Below are positions 23,742 through 34,946 of a stretch of DNA of 64,000 nt, piece by piece. Source of the DNA: Staphylotrichum longicolle (taxonomy: Eukaryota > Ascomycota > Sordariomycetes > Sordariales > Chaetomiaceae). The notes under the pieces were generated by a model that was not told the origin of the DNA, did no database searches, and saw nothing but the letters and a program-made list of their open reading frames with translations. The position numbers and the translations under genes were made by a program. The DNA lies in contig JAHCVI010000004.1 in assembly GCA_019096155.1 (NCBI GenBank), positions 2,108,001-2,172,000 of the forward strand. Direction: 5' to 3'. Every line of letters starts with the position of its first letter. Within the stretch, counting starts at the first letter, position 1.

Positions 23742-24043
23742 CTAATGGTAGCGCGGGTGCCCTGAAGGGAACTCCCGTCAGCAGGGTTGCTTCCCCGCCT
23801 TGACCTTTCGCATTCCTCATGAGACTCACTCGAAACGGGGATGTGAAGCAGTTGCAGTGCCAGATGCACCGCCTTCACTGACTCCTCCAGTCGTCTGCTG
23901 AGTGTGATGATGACCATGAAGCCGACAATGCTGAGGAGCGACGCAAGAACTGCCTGTGCCCCAACACCGCTGGCGACTGCCGAGGCCCAGTTCACTGTCA
24001 GGACGGTCTCTGCGGGCATGGCTGGGCTTATGTGGGGGTTCAT
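23742..24043 (-). CDS. small single-pass membrane protein (tentative)
   Basis: An ATG at 24043 begins a frame with one clear transmembrane helix (about residues 28-48, AVLASLLSIVGFMVIITL), then a basic amphipathic stretch. Exons 24043-23830 and 23761-23742 join across a 68-bp intron (GTGAGT, CTGAC branch, TTCAG) to give 77 aa. Without splicing the frame ends at 23702. It is too short for family recognition. Small fungal membrane proteins of this kind exist, but chance cannot be excluded. Confidence 0.35.
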
Positions 24044-25615
24044 GGTAAAGATGCGAGCAGAAGAGCAGTGGAATCAATGCAGAAACGATGCTAGGAGTTC
24101 ACCGTCAGCGGGTGTGGATTCAGGTTGGTCTTTCGTCGTCAAGAAGTACTGACCCGTGCCATCAGTGGATTTGGAGGGCGCAGGCAATATGTGACGGGAG
24201 CTGCCGCATTCAAAGTGCCCTCGCTTTCTGAGTTCTCGTATGGGTGGTGTTGCTCGACATTGGCAGTCGCCAATCGTCGATTCAGCAGGCGAGCGGCAGA
24301 GCTTGTGCAATCATGTGTTTGCAAGCCACGAGGTTCTGTTGGACGCCACAGCAAATGTCCTCAACCCCAAGGTAGCCCAGAAGCTCGTCTGTACGCTCCA
24401 TCAACACGTGCTGTGATAGCTGCAAAGGAATAGTTTACAGGTACTTAGGAACCTCGCCTACCGCGCTATCGGTTGCGCGATACCATGGGGCATGTTAAGC
24501 GCGAGCGCGGCGCATATCACGGTCGCATCGTTGCAGGTAACTGCATCGGATACGTCGTAGCCGCGAGAGGATTCGCATGCTGGTAGCGCTAGTCAGGAAC
24601 CAAGCGAAGTATGCGGACGTTCAGACACCAACAGGGGCCTTTGAACCCAAACGGGTACAAGTCTGCGGCCTTAGACTGCGCCTCCTCGGTAGTCGACGAG
24701 CTTGTCTTGCAGGGCCGCGTCTTACTTGCATTCGTCGACCATACCATCGCCGATTAGTGTAGTTGAGACCCAATGGGATAGCGAGGAATGTCATTGTGGC
24801 TCAATGAAACGGCGTAGCAACCCCCAAAGTGCCTCGAGTCCCAAGCAACGGGCCCGTTTTGCCTGCCGAGCGGCTCCCTTCCCGCTTCCTCCGGCAGTCT
24901 TCTGTCCAGACACTCCAGCGCCTCATCTCACCATTCCAAGTTCTTGAGTTGCGTTCAACTGGGCGCTGATACGGCGTGATAGGCCCCAAAGTCACCTCTC
25001 CACAGCGGCAGCTGAGGACGGATCATTCCATGCGAGTCAACGGCGGTTTGACAAACCCATCCCTGAACGAGGAGTCTCGAAGCTTTCGGTCCACGCATCC
25101 GTCGCTAATCATAGCAGTCAAAGCTGCCTAGTGCAACCCACCGCGCTATAGCCAACCAATGTTTGCTTGCGATCGTCATGGCAAGCACACAAGCTGAAGT
25201 CTCCCTGGCATGTGGGCACATGTACAGTACAAGCACCCTGAGATACTAAGCGAACCCAGATCGCCGCCATGCAGGGGTAACGTTGAACTCTCCAACCTGC
25301 TGGGCTTCGAAGCTTTGCCTCGCGGTTTTCCTAGACAGAATTCTAGTCAGCCATGTCAAAAGAGTCCGACATGGAACGGAAAGAAGCCCCATGTCTTGAC
25401 TGTGCCCCTTGGCGCATTGGGTCAAAGAATGATGGAATCAGGTGAAGATATATCTCGCTGGGATGGGACGTGAATCTCACGTCAAGCTAAGACATCGGGA
25501 GGATCAACGCTAACTCTCAACTGCCGCTTGGGCCCAAATCGCCTGTCTTCCGCAGCCTTTGTTATGTGCCATATCATTACATTACTTGCTTGACTTGTCC
25601 AATATCATATCTGAC
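24044..25615. other. intergenic, no gene seen
   Basis: About 1.6 kb. The word 'accgcgctat' occurs at about 24461 and again at about 25140. No coding or RNA gene was recognised. Confidence 0.5.
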
Positions 25616-27376
25616 ATGACGCCGTCGCCAGTTGCTATCACTGTCGTGGTTCTGGGCCTGGTGTATCTCGCACTGAGGGCACGAATTCACTTCACCCAGC
25701 ATCGCGATGAACCACCAGTAATTCTGACCTCGATCCCGTTCTTGAGTCCCATTCTTGGAGTTCTTAGACGGAGATACAAGCTTTACCTGGATCTGCTGTA
25801 TGTTTTTTGAACCTTTTGCATGGCAATACCCGTCCTAACGCAGTCTTAGACATCAATACCAGCTCCCAATCTACACTCTGCGTCTGCCCATCGCCCGTCT
25901 GTACATCGTCAACGACTCTTCGCTCATCCCTGTCATTGAGAGACAAACCAAGGTGATTGCGTTCTCGCCCATCCAGGCCGAAGCAACCGCCAACCTTTTG
26001 GGCATGAGCGAGGCCACCAACGAGACGCTCAAGCGGGACCCAACCAGCGAAAACGGCCACTTTATCACCTTCCATCATGCCGTCCGCCCGGCCCTTGCCC
26101 CCGGGCCCGGCCTCGACGCCATGAACAGCAGATCAGTTGACACACTGGCCGCCTCTCTTGCCAACATACGTCAGCACCGCGTTTCAACCGTGTCCCTCTT
26201 TGCCTGGGTTCAACACGAAATAATCATGGCCACCACTGATGCCGAGTACGGCCCCTTCAATCCCTTCCGCGACCCGGAGTTTGAGCAAATGTGGCAGTAA
26301 GTTTTCCCCTGCCCCTTTCTCACCACCCACATCACTAACCCCCCTCCCCTTTACGCAGCCAATTCGAATCCCGCGTCCCCATCCTCTCCTCCAACGCCCT
26401 CCCCACCCTCCTCGCCCCGCGCGCCCTCCAGGCCCGCGAGTTCCTCGCCGCGCGCTTCGCCGCCTACTTCCGCGCCGGCCACCACCGCACCGGCGGCTCG
26501 GGCTTCCTCCTCGCGCGCCACGCCCACGGCGCCGAGCGCGGCCTGACGCCCGACGACATCGCCCGGGGCGAGCTGGGGTCGTGCCTCGCCATCCTGAACA
26601 ACACGGTCGCGGCGGCGTACTGGATGGTGTACCACGTCTTTTCGGACCCGGTCGTGCTCGCCGCGTGCCGGGCCGAGCTGGAGGCCGTGGTGGTGGTGGT
26701 GCAGGTTGCCGGCGGTGGGGAGGGGCGCGGGGAGAGGGAGATTGACCTGGACCGCGTCAAGTTTGGGTGTCCTGTGCTGGTGTCGACGCTGCAGGAGGTG
26801 TTTCGATATCGGGGCATTGGGACGCTGATTATACGCAGGGTGTTGGAAGATCATAAGCTGGGGGGCAGGTGGCTGTTGCGGAAGGGGGGGGTTGTGTTGA
26901 TGCCGAACTCGGTGCAGCATTTTGATCCGCGGGTGTGGGGTGCAGATGCGGATTTGTTTGATTACAGGCGGTTTCTGAAGGGGGGGGGGGGAAAGGGGAG
27001 GAAGAGGACTCCGGCGGCGTTTCGTATCTTTGGTTCAGGGTCGACGCTGTGTCCCGGCAGGCACTTTGCCAACACGGAGATTCTGGCGTTTGCGGCGCTG
27101 ATGATTCTGCAATTTGATGTTGTGCCAAAGAGGGGACGACAGTGGGGGCGCCCCAAGACGGATAGTTCGTTTGGGATGGGCGTCGCGAGGGTGTTTCTGA
27201 TGCCTGGGAGTGACTTTGAGGTGGACTTGGTTGCTAGGGGTCCAGTGGACGAGCAGTGGAGAGTGCTCCTGACTGAGTCCAAGAGGGCCGTGCAGACCAT
27301 GTCAGAGGAGATGGAAGCACACGAAAAGATGCTGTGTGAGCAGGAAAAGGGGGAGGTCAGGAGGGAGTCGGTGTAG
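25616..27376 (+). CDS. cytochrome P450 (2), CYP7/CYP8-like
   Basis: Three exons (25616-25797, 25850-26296, 26359-27376) with introns of 52 and 62 bp give 548 aa. It has an N-terminal anchor, then 'LPIYTLRLP' and 'FITFHHAVRPAL'. The I-helix has ILNNTVAAAYW, where Asn-Thr replaces the usual acidic-Thr pair. This is a known trait of CYP7/CYP8-type enzymes, some of which are isomerases. The K-helix ExxR is EVFR, and the haem loop is FGSGSTLCPGRHFA (Cys441). An 11-base G run (26981-26991) lies in frame in a Gly-rich loop. Whether it hydroxylates or rearranges its substrate is unknown. The second P450 of this type follows in tandem. Confidence 0.92.
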
Positions 27377-28294
27377 GGTCCACTGTGCGATGGGAGGAAC
27401 ATGCCGTGTCTGAAGCTGTTTTTCTTCATCCTTTGATCCATCTTCCGTTCATGTATCTACTTTATTCGCTTCTCTCCCGTGTTCAACATCACACTTTGTT
27501 ATGCGTTCAGAGAAGGCAAAGAGAATTCTACAGTCTAAACCGCTGAACCTTTTTTACGCTTTGCTTAGGATATTTCTCAAACTTGCGTCCAACCGAGGGA
27601 TGCCGCTGTCAGTATGATCCACTACCTGTTTGCGAACCACGAATAAAATCAAGGTTCACTGGTGAGCGGCCCTGACTCTTGTCTCCCGCCTCACGGAGGC
27701 GCCCTTCCTCGCTTAGAGACCGGTGAAGAAACGCACTACTTTGCGATGCCGAACAATGACCCAATGTGACACCATGATAGGAGGCCAGGCAACCACTTAC
27801 CTCCTGTCCAAGACCTTTACTTTTTGTGTGCTACCCTTAGTGGCCAGTGACCGGTTCGGGGGTCAAGCCCAACTTTGATGGTGTTTGGGTGTGTAAGCAC
27901 CACCTGCAGGCCTGCCGCTATCTCTTGGATGGCTGTGCCCCTTTTGTGCCAAGGTCAGGGTCCGAGGAGCACTTCGTCCGAACACACGGCTTGGGGCGCC
28001 CCCAAATCAGCCGCACTGCCGCAGCATCGAAGCGCGCTGTGCCGCGCAACTCGCCTCTGGCGTGGATGGATGTACAGTACATTGTGCAACCCTTGTCGGA
28101 TCACGGTGGCACAAGCGAGGTACACTCCATTCCAGTGTAAATGCCGACTACTTGCATGGACTTCTTGGCATACACCCAGCTCCAACAACACAAGGTAAAC
28201 AACTTCCAAGACCGGTGCTGGTTTCTTTTCCAATGCTGTGGTCCTAAATCTCTGCATCTGTTGACTGATTACAGGGAATACTACTGCCGAAGCA
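27377..28294. other. intergenic between tandem P450 genes
   Basis: About 0.9 kb holding the terminator of P450 (2) and the promoter of P450 (3). No other gene was seen. Confidence 0.6.
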
Positions 28295-30094
28295 ATGTCG
28301 TCAATCGTGGATATCCCGTCCTTCAAGGTCCAACATCTGTTGAACTCACCAACACGGTTCTCAGGACCGGCGTTGTATCTTTTATTGTCATCCGCAGTTG
28401 TTTTTGCTCTCTGGCACTTGCTCTTCACTCGACCGCATGCATCCAAGAACGCACCCAAAGCATGGAATGTTTATGACTGGCCCGTTGTGGGCTCAGCCCT
28501 CAGCTTCTACTCGAGACGGCGTGACATGGTCCTCGAAGGGGTTGCTGCGTCGCAACATGGAAATTTCAGTTTCTATGTTGGCAAGAAGCATGTCATTGCG
28601 ATGAGTGGTCCAGATGGGAGGAAGACGTTTTATGAGAGTAGGGCACTAAACTTCTCTGCTGGGTGAGAAGCCCCTGGAATCTTAAAGACTTTTTATCTAA
28701 CACGGGGTGCAGATTTGTCGAGCTCCTGGCCGGCATGCCTTTTACCCAAGAAGCCGATGCCACAGGCGACGACTGGCCGCGTTACTTCAACAAGACGCTC
28801 GTAACCATGATCCGTCCGGAGATGTTGCAGACCAAGGTACCGCTGTTGCGTAGTGATGTGAGTGCCACATTCGACAGACTCGCAGCCCAGTCTGCGTCCG
28901 CATCAGCGTGAGTTGCTCCCAAACCCGACGGTCCCAGCTGCCAAGTCTAACAGCCATAGCCCTGAGTGGTGTGTAACCGACGCGTTCGACACCATATACC
29001 ACCTCCTCTTCCAACTTCTCTCTCGCATCGTGGGTGCAACAGAAGTGTCCGAAGACATCCACCTGGCACGAAAAATGCTCTCTGTCTTTGAGAAGTTTGA
29101 GAGCAGCAACAGCACGACAGGCATCATTTTCCCCTGGCTCCGTGTCTTCACCCCGTCCTACATCCTGCGAATGGTCCTCGGAACCGTGTTGTACATCAAC
29201 TTCAACAGGATCATCAATGAGCGAAAGAGAACAGGCAGACGCGAAGACGATGCCCTGCAGTACCTTCTCGACCAGGACACCAAGCTCGACGTTATCATCA
29301 AGGTTTGCTACCAACCCTTTTCTGCCCCAACCCTAAGATTCACTGCTAACGCAAACCGCAGTTCCAAATCTCCGCCGTCTGGGCCGCCCTCCTCACCACC
29401 GGCGCCAACGGGACTTGGCTTCTCGTCCTGCTCGCCTCCAACCCGACCTGGCAAGCCCGCTGCCGCACCGAGCTCAACCATGCACTCTCCAAACATCGCA
29501 CCAGGCCCGCCCAGTCCGCAACCGACGTCCTCGACTCGCTGACCCTCGAAGACTGGGAATCCTCGTTTCCCGTCCTCGACGCCTGCCTTCGCGAGACCAT
29601 GCGCGTGGCGATGCCCGGCGCGGTGTTCAGACAGAACACGAGTGGTGGGGATATTCCGCTTGGCACGACGGGAGAGGTGGTCCCTGACGGGTCGTTTGCG
29701 ACCTTTCTCGTGGATGACGTGCATATGGATCCGGAGTACTATCCGGACCCGGAGAGGTTTGACCCGGGGAGATTCCTGGAACGGGGGAGGGGGAAGAAGG
29801 GGGTGTATACTTATGTGGCATGGGGCGCGGGGCGGCATCCTTGTCGTGAGTCAACTTAGGTTCTTTAACACATTGACTTTTGGGGCAAAAGCTAACAGGT
29901 AATCAGTTGGGATGAGACTTGCCAAGCTTGAGATCACGCTTATTGTGGCGTACTTTATGGCGAGGTTCGACTTTGAGTTATCGGATAAGCAAGGAAACCC
30001 GAGTAAGGAGATGCCCCAGTTGCCAGGGAGAAACGAACACACGGCAAAGAAGTCAAAGGTACCTGTGTACTTGCGTTACAAACCACGGGTCTAG
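28295..30094 (+). CDS. cytochrome P450 (3), CYP7/CYP8-like
   Basis: Five exons (28295-28662, 28713-28907, 28954-29302, 29362-29845, 29907-30094) with introns of 46-61 bp in consistent phase give 527 aa. The anchor is at residues 23-45, followed by 'WPVVGSALSF' and 'FYVGKKHVIAMSGP'. The I-helix TTGANGTW lacks the acidic residue before Thr. ExxR is ETMR, the aromatic region is PERFDPGRF, and the haem loop is WGAGRHPCLG (Cys465, interrupted by the last intron). It shares the neutral I-helix with the gene before it, suggesting related chemistry or an old tandem duplication. The intron positions differ. Confidence 0.93.
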
Positions 30095-30667
30095 GGATTT
30101 TTCGACGTGCTGCAGTCTGATGCTATCTAAAGTGCTAGAGCAAAGAGTGATGGACTTTCTAATTGGTCAGGTGTCGGCTTGAAAGACGGTGGAGTCACAT
30201 GCGGGTTCGGGACTGAGATGGAATGTTCTTGACCAGGTCTGTAGAGAGATATTTGTTTATGTTAGTCGTTTTGTGTTCAGGACAAACAGCAACCAAGATA
30301 ATTTCTCTCGCTTTTGTTGAGTCACACTCGACACAGCTTCTGTGAATCCACGGGAATCCTCTTTGAGGTTGGGCTAATCGAGGCTGCGCCAAAGGCGAAC
30401 CAGCGAGGCAGCATGCAGAGACAAAAGCCAATCAACTCGGCTGAGCCACTTGCCTGCATGAGCTCCCTCTCTCGCAGAGAGTGCGCAACTTCTCGCCCAC
30501 ATCCAGTATCACAATCCCTCCCTCTCACCAACAAATGCCGAGGTTTGGACAAACAACATCCATTCTCTGTTCAGAAACCCACAACCGACCGCCACATTTA
30601 CTCGCCTTGTTACAAGACAACCACTCCGTACTTCCACTCGCTCGAGTCGCTCTCCCCACGTTCCACC
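30095..30667. other. intergenic, HET promoter side
   Basis: About 0.57 kb. The HET frame stays open upstream to 30314, but without a family-like sequence. Confidence 0.55.
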
Positions 30668-32443
30668 ATGCGTCTCCTCAAAATGACTCCCTCCCTGGGC
30701 CCCCCGATCCCTAAAACAGAAGAATTTATCGGCTCCCAAATCCCCCCCTACGCCATCCTTTCCCACACCTGGGACGTCGACGAACCCGAAGTCACCCTGC
30801 AGCAGCTCCTCACCTCCCCCGCCCCGGCGCTCTACGCCAAGGCGGGGTTCCGCAAGATCACGCAGGCCTGCGCGCTGGCCGCGGCACGCGACAGCCTCGC
30901 CTACGCTTGGGTCGACACGTGCTGCATCGACAAGACGAGCAGCGCCGAGCTGTCCGAGGCCATCAACTCCATGTACGCGTGGTACCGGGGCGCTGCCGTG
31001 TGCTACGTCTTTCTGGCGGATCTCAAGCCGGGTACGGCCGAGGATCTGGAGCGGGATCTGGGCCGGTGTAGGTGGTTTACGCGCGGGTGGACGCTGCAGG
31101 AGCTGATTGCGCCGCGGGAGGTGGTCTTCTTCGACAAGACGTGGGCGTGTAGGGGGAGTAAAGGAGAGTTGGCGCCGTTGTTGACTCGGATCACGGGGAT
31201 TCCTGAGCGGGTGCTGCGGTTGGAGGCGGAGCTGGGGACGTTTTCGGTTGCGCAGCGTATGTCTTGGGCAGCGAGGCGGGAGACGACGCGGGTCGAGGAT
31301 ACGGCGTATTGTCTGCTGGGACTGTTTGACGTTCATATGTCGCTGATTTACGGCGAGGGCATGAAGGCGTTTGCACGGCTACAGACGACTATCGTGCAAA
31401 GCACGGCAGACCTAAGCATCTTCGCATGGGTCGAGGATCGGGTCCCTTGTCCGTTGTATGCTGGCATGCTCGCCGAGTCGCCCCGTCAGTTTGCTGCTTG
31501 TGCCGACATCGAGCCGGCCCTAGGGGATTCTGCTTATAGCGATTTTGCCATCACAACGAGAGGCATACAAACCGAGGCGAGCCTGGTCCAGGAGCTAGAC
31601 GCGCAAGGCAGGCTGGGACGAACAGCCCTGGACACCTTTTGCCACATCAAAGGCGGGATGGTGGGAGTTTTTGTTCGCAAGATTGGCGGAGGCCTCTGTG
31701 CCAGAACCAACCCCAACATCCTCGCTGAGTTGGGTTCTGACCCTCGCCAGGCCCGAGGATCTGGCTTCCGTCGATTGTTGGTTCAACCGCTCACTCTCGC
31801 ACCAAGGTTACCGCTACAATACCCCTTTTCTTCGAGCGCCGACCCTGTCCTTGGCAACAGATGGTCGGCACTCCGGGTCAACTGGGCGGCGCTATCTGTT
31901 CGTCCGGTTGATATCCAGCAAACCATCCCCCGGAGTCACTGGGACTCTCAAGACCAGGTGTTTTTCAGTTGCACCCCTCTCACCAAAGGTTGGTGCGCTA
32001 TATCCACTATCATTCCGACGAGGCAGTCGGAGTCGAGAAAGCAGGGCTCACTTGCAATTCTCCTGGCCTGTTTCGAATGGAGTCGTGGGCCACCGATGGT
32101 TGTACTGGCCAGCTTGGACCGTTTGGACCCGGCAACAGAGATGCTTTTGATGACCCAACTGGATCACATCAAGTTTGAGAGCTGTCTGAAGGCGGCGAAC
32201 CTGATCCGGGGCGTTTTCGTGGGTAAACTCGACGGGTCACTGGTTTCCACTGACCTTGGACCCATGAAATACCTGAAGGACAAGACATTGGACATTGAGA
32301 TTAGTTTGAGGCGGCAATCGTACCCCAACGTTTGCGTCAACCCGATCACGGTCTTGAACCTCTCTTACGCTCCACGCGTAAGGTCCGACAACGAGAAGCT
32401 GCGCGTGGGGGGACTTCCAAGAGACAGTAAGGTACTGCCTTGA
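30668..32443 (+). CDS. HET-domain protein (HET-E/HET-D type N-terminus)
   Basis: A single exon of 591 aa. It starts MRLLKM..., and the HET domain follows in the canonical order: YAILSHTWD; AYAWVDTCCIDK; SEAINSMYAWYRGAAVCYVFLAD; and RCRWFTRGWTLQELIAP, with FFDKTW after it. Then come EDTAYCLLGLFDVHMSLIYGEG and a variable C-terminal region without NACHT or WD repeats. HET proteins trigger cell death after fusion of incompatible hyphae, and this subfamily has many orphan members. The start was chosen because the family begins with MRLL; the open frame extends further upstream. It is tail-to-tail with the next gene, 36 bp apart. Confidence 0.92.
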   Translation: MRLLKMTPSLGPPIPKTEEFIGSQIPPYAILSHTWDVDEPEVTLQQLLTSPAPALYAKAGFRKITQACALAAARDSLAYAWVDTCCIDKTSSAELSEAINSMYAWYRGAAVCYVFLADLKPGTAEDLERDLGRCRWFTRGWTLQELIAPREVVFFDKTWACRGSKGELAPLLTRITGIPERVLRLEAELGTFSVAQRMSWAARRETTRVEDTAYCLLGLFDVHMSLIYGEGMKAFARLQTTIVQSTADLSIFAWVEDRVPCPLYAGMLAESPRQFAACADIEPALGDSAYSDFAITTRGIQTEASLVQELDAQGRLGRTALDTFCHIKGGMVGVFVRKIGGGLCARTNPNILAELGSDPRQARGSGFRRLLVQPLTLAPRLPLQYPFSSSADPVLGNRWSALRVNWAALSVRPVDIQQTIPRSHWDSQDQVFFSCTPLTKGWCAISTIIPTRQSESRKQGSLAILLACFEWSRGPPMVVLASLDRLDPATEMLLMTQLDHIKFESCLKAANLIRGVFVGKLDGSLVSTDLGPMKYLKDKTLDIEISLRRQSYPNVCVNPITVLNLSYAPRVRSDNEKLRVGGLPRDSKVLP

Positions 32444-32479
32444 ATACATAATTGCACACCGGAGAACCTATCGCAAGTG

Positions 32480-34422
32480 CTAGACGCCATCCCCCAACTC
32501 CCAAGCTCTTCTCTCAACATCCAACTCGCGAGAATAGTCTCCAAACTCCTGAAACACTCTATGCACCATCTCCAGATACCGCGGCTTCCACCGAAACCCC
32601 TCAAACAGCGCCTTGGTGTAGTCCCAGTACTCAGGGTAGTAACCGGCTGTTTCCCAGTCCACAATGCCAGTGACCCTCCAGCCTTTACCTCCTCCAGGCA
32701 AAACAACCTGGTCGACAAGAATATTTCTCGGGTTGAGGTCTGCATGTGTGAACACGATCTTGTGTCCACGTCGGCCTGGCTCGTCTGAGAACCGCAGACA
32801 CTGACTGAAGGCGGCTTCGTCCTTGAACGGGCCGATGGGGTCGGCACTTTGTATGCGTGGGTCCTGGCACGCTTCGCCGAGGGTGTTGCAGATGGCCATC
32901 TCCCGGTTGACCGTCTTGGGTAGCGCGCGGAGCTGGGCCACGTAGTCTTTGAGCTGAGTTACGATCTCGTCGCAATCGGTATCGGAAAATAACTCTTGGC
33001 ACCGCCAGAGGGGAAAGCCTGGCAGACGGGTGATGAGCAGGTACGAACCTTCGTCTGCTGAAATCATGTCGATGGGTTTAGGGACGGGAATGGAGGTCTC
33101 ACGACGGAGCCTCCGTAGAGCGTTGAACTCGTTGCGCACCATGTCGGGATCGCCTTGTACCTTGAGGTACAACCCGAACGGCAGTCTCTGGACCTGGATT
33201 GGGTCAGAGGTCCCGTATATCCACGCCCCGAGCGTTCGTAATCCGCCGTAGGCAGCCTTGCGGGGTCCCTCCGGAAGCACCCGCCAGCCTGAAATAAAGG
33301 CCTGAGCGGCAAGATTGATCAAAGATGCAAGCAACACAAGCAGAAAGAGCGACGAGGTCTCGTTGGTGGAACGCCGTGCTCGAGGGTGACCTGCGCTAAG
33401 GGCAGCGCAGTCGGAAGAAGACTTAGCGAAGAGCTGCGGCGCAATGCTTCTGGCGAGCTCAACATATCGAATGCTCGTTGCCAGCCGAGCCTGGGTGCCG
33501 ATAAAGCGGGCGTCTACAGTTGCAACGCCGAAGCGTGAGTGGTCGCCAAGAAGCGGGTAGGGACCTTCGATCGTGACTGGGTCCTCAGGTCCGATGGGGA
33601 CTGTTTTTACCTCGTACTGGGGTTAGAGTGTCACAGGTTAGCCGAGGAAAAAAGACGGTTTCCAGGACTTGGTCGGTATCCCATCTCACCTCGACCATTG
33701 ATGGCTGCCGCCTCTCCAATTTTACCAAGCCCTCGGCGAAGGCGAAGGCAGCGGACTTTTGAACGAGCCAATGACTTCGATAATGCAGCAAGCGTTCAGG
33801 ATCGCTCGCATACGACAGCCACCAGTCCCGGTAAGGTGGACTCAAGAAAGCCCCGAGCATGTCGAAGATCCGAGGCTGTAAGCGAAGCGGTAAGCAAACT
33901 GTTATTTGTAGTGGTAATAGACCCGAAAACAGCCCGAGGAACTCGCACACCTTGTCTGCGATCCATCCACAAGGGGTAGGGAGAATAGGCAATACAAGCA
34001 AGGGATCCCAGAAGGTACCTGCTCTGCCGGTGATGCAACACATGTTCATGTCTCGTCTCTTGATGTTCCGCTGCGTTTCGGCATCTGGCCGCGACGGTGG
34101 GCGACCGGCCGTCGTCACTTGTGAATCGTCAGAGGGCCGGGTTGTTAAGTAAGGTACTTAGGTATAGTGGTCTTGGACGCGCGAGGGAGCGGCCATTTCG
34201 TGGTGACGAAGAAAACTCACCGGCTTCGACAATGAAGATCCAATCAGACACCACCGACGAGGCCTCGCCCGCCGACAGTCGGTTGTTTGCATATCGGGCA
34301 GCGACGACAGGTTGAAGGGCTTCGGAGACAAAACATGACAGCAAAGCGGGCGCTGGGTGAGGCAGGTCTAGTGCTGCAATACGCAAGAGCGTATTGCTCA
34401 CTTCTTGGCGGTGAGGCTCCAT
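32480..34422 (-). CDS. uncharacterised N-terminal domain fused to an aminoglycoside-phosphotransferase-like kinase
   Basis: Exons 34422-34221, 34084 (or 34117)-33951, 33875-33690 and 33616-32480 have matching phases and give about 552 aa. The C-terminal half is an APH-fold kinase: QRLPFGLYLKV; the catalytic loop FTHADLNPRNILVD; and the metal-binding IVDWETAGYYPEYWDY. The N-terminal half has a 'RRDMNMCCITG' element recalling HNH-type fungal proteins, then 'DMLGAFLSPPYRDWWLSY', 'HWLVQKSAAFAFAEG' and 'YPLLGDHSRFG'. I know no function for this part. A hydrophobic helix (SLFLLVLLASLINLAA) links the halves. The frame is open through the junction, so the fusion is real in this sequence unless an intron hides there. 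The kinase substrate is unknown. Confidence 0.75.
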
Positions 34423-34946
34423 GAGATGTGAAGCAGAAATGCTGGATCGTGGAGTGAAGGAAGCGAGGGCGCATTGTGAAGATGCGGGAATCCTAATCGA
34501 GCTTAGTTTCATGTGACATGTCCAGATTGCATCAGTTTATGCCAAGGTTCCAGGGTTACAGCCGTGAGCGGACGCTTGTCAATTCCAGGGGTTACGTTCA
34601 TTAATTAGATAGGTAAGGTATCTACCATCAGGTACCTCCCAACCAACCGCCTATGGCGCTGGGCAGCTCGATCAGCTCCCACCTCAGATGATGATGAACA
34701 CTCTACGCTCCTTTTCTAGATTCTTTACTTCTTGGGTTCGTGAGACCTCGATGTAGTCCTTCCTCTGATACTGGTCTGGCCAAACCGGCGGCCTCGTCGT
34801 GCTGACATTCCAGAGCCTCAGCCTCAGCCCAACCCCGCAGTTCTGTACCACCCTGCGTCAACTCGACAGTCTTCGCACCTGCTTTTATTGCTAGTGTTGC
34901 TGACAGCAAGGCGTTGTAGAAGAACAGGCTCTGAAATCCGCTCTCA
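34423..34946. other. divergent intergenic
   Basis: About 0.5 kb shared upstream region of the APH-fusion gene and the second HET gene. It contains an AT-rich 'ttaattagataggtaaggta' word near 34600. Nothing coding was seen. Confidence 0.6.

Noticed and set aside
23742..25615. tRNA-like or small-RNA gene in the gene-poor stretch
   Set aside because: No A-box/B-box pair with a foldable cloverleaf was found by eye.
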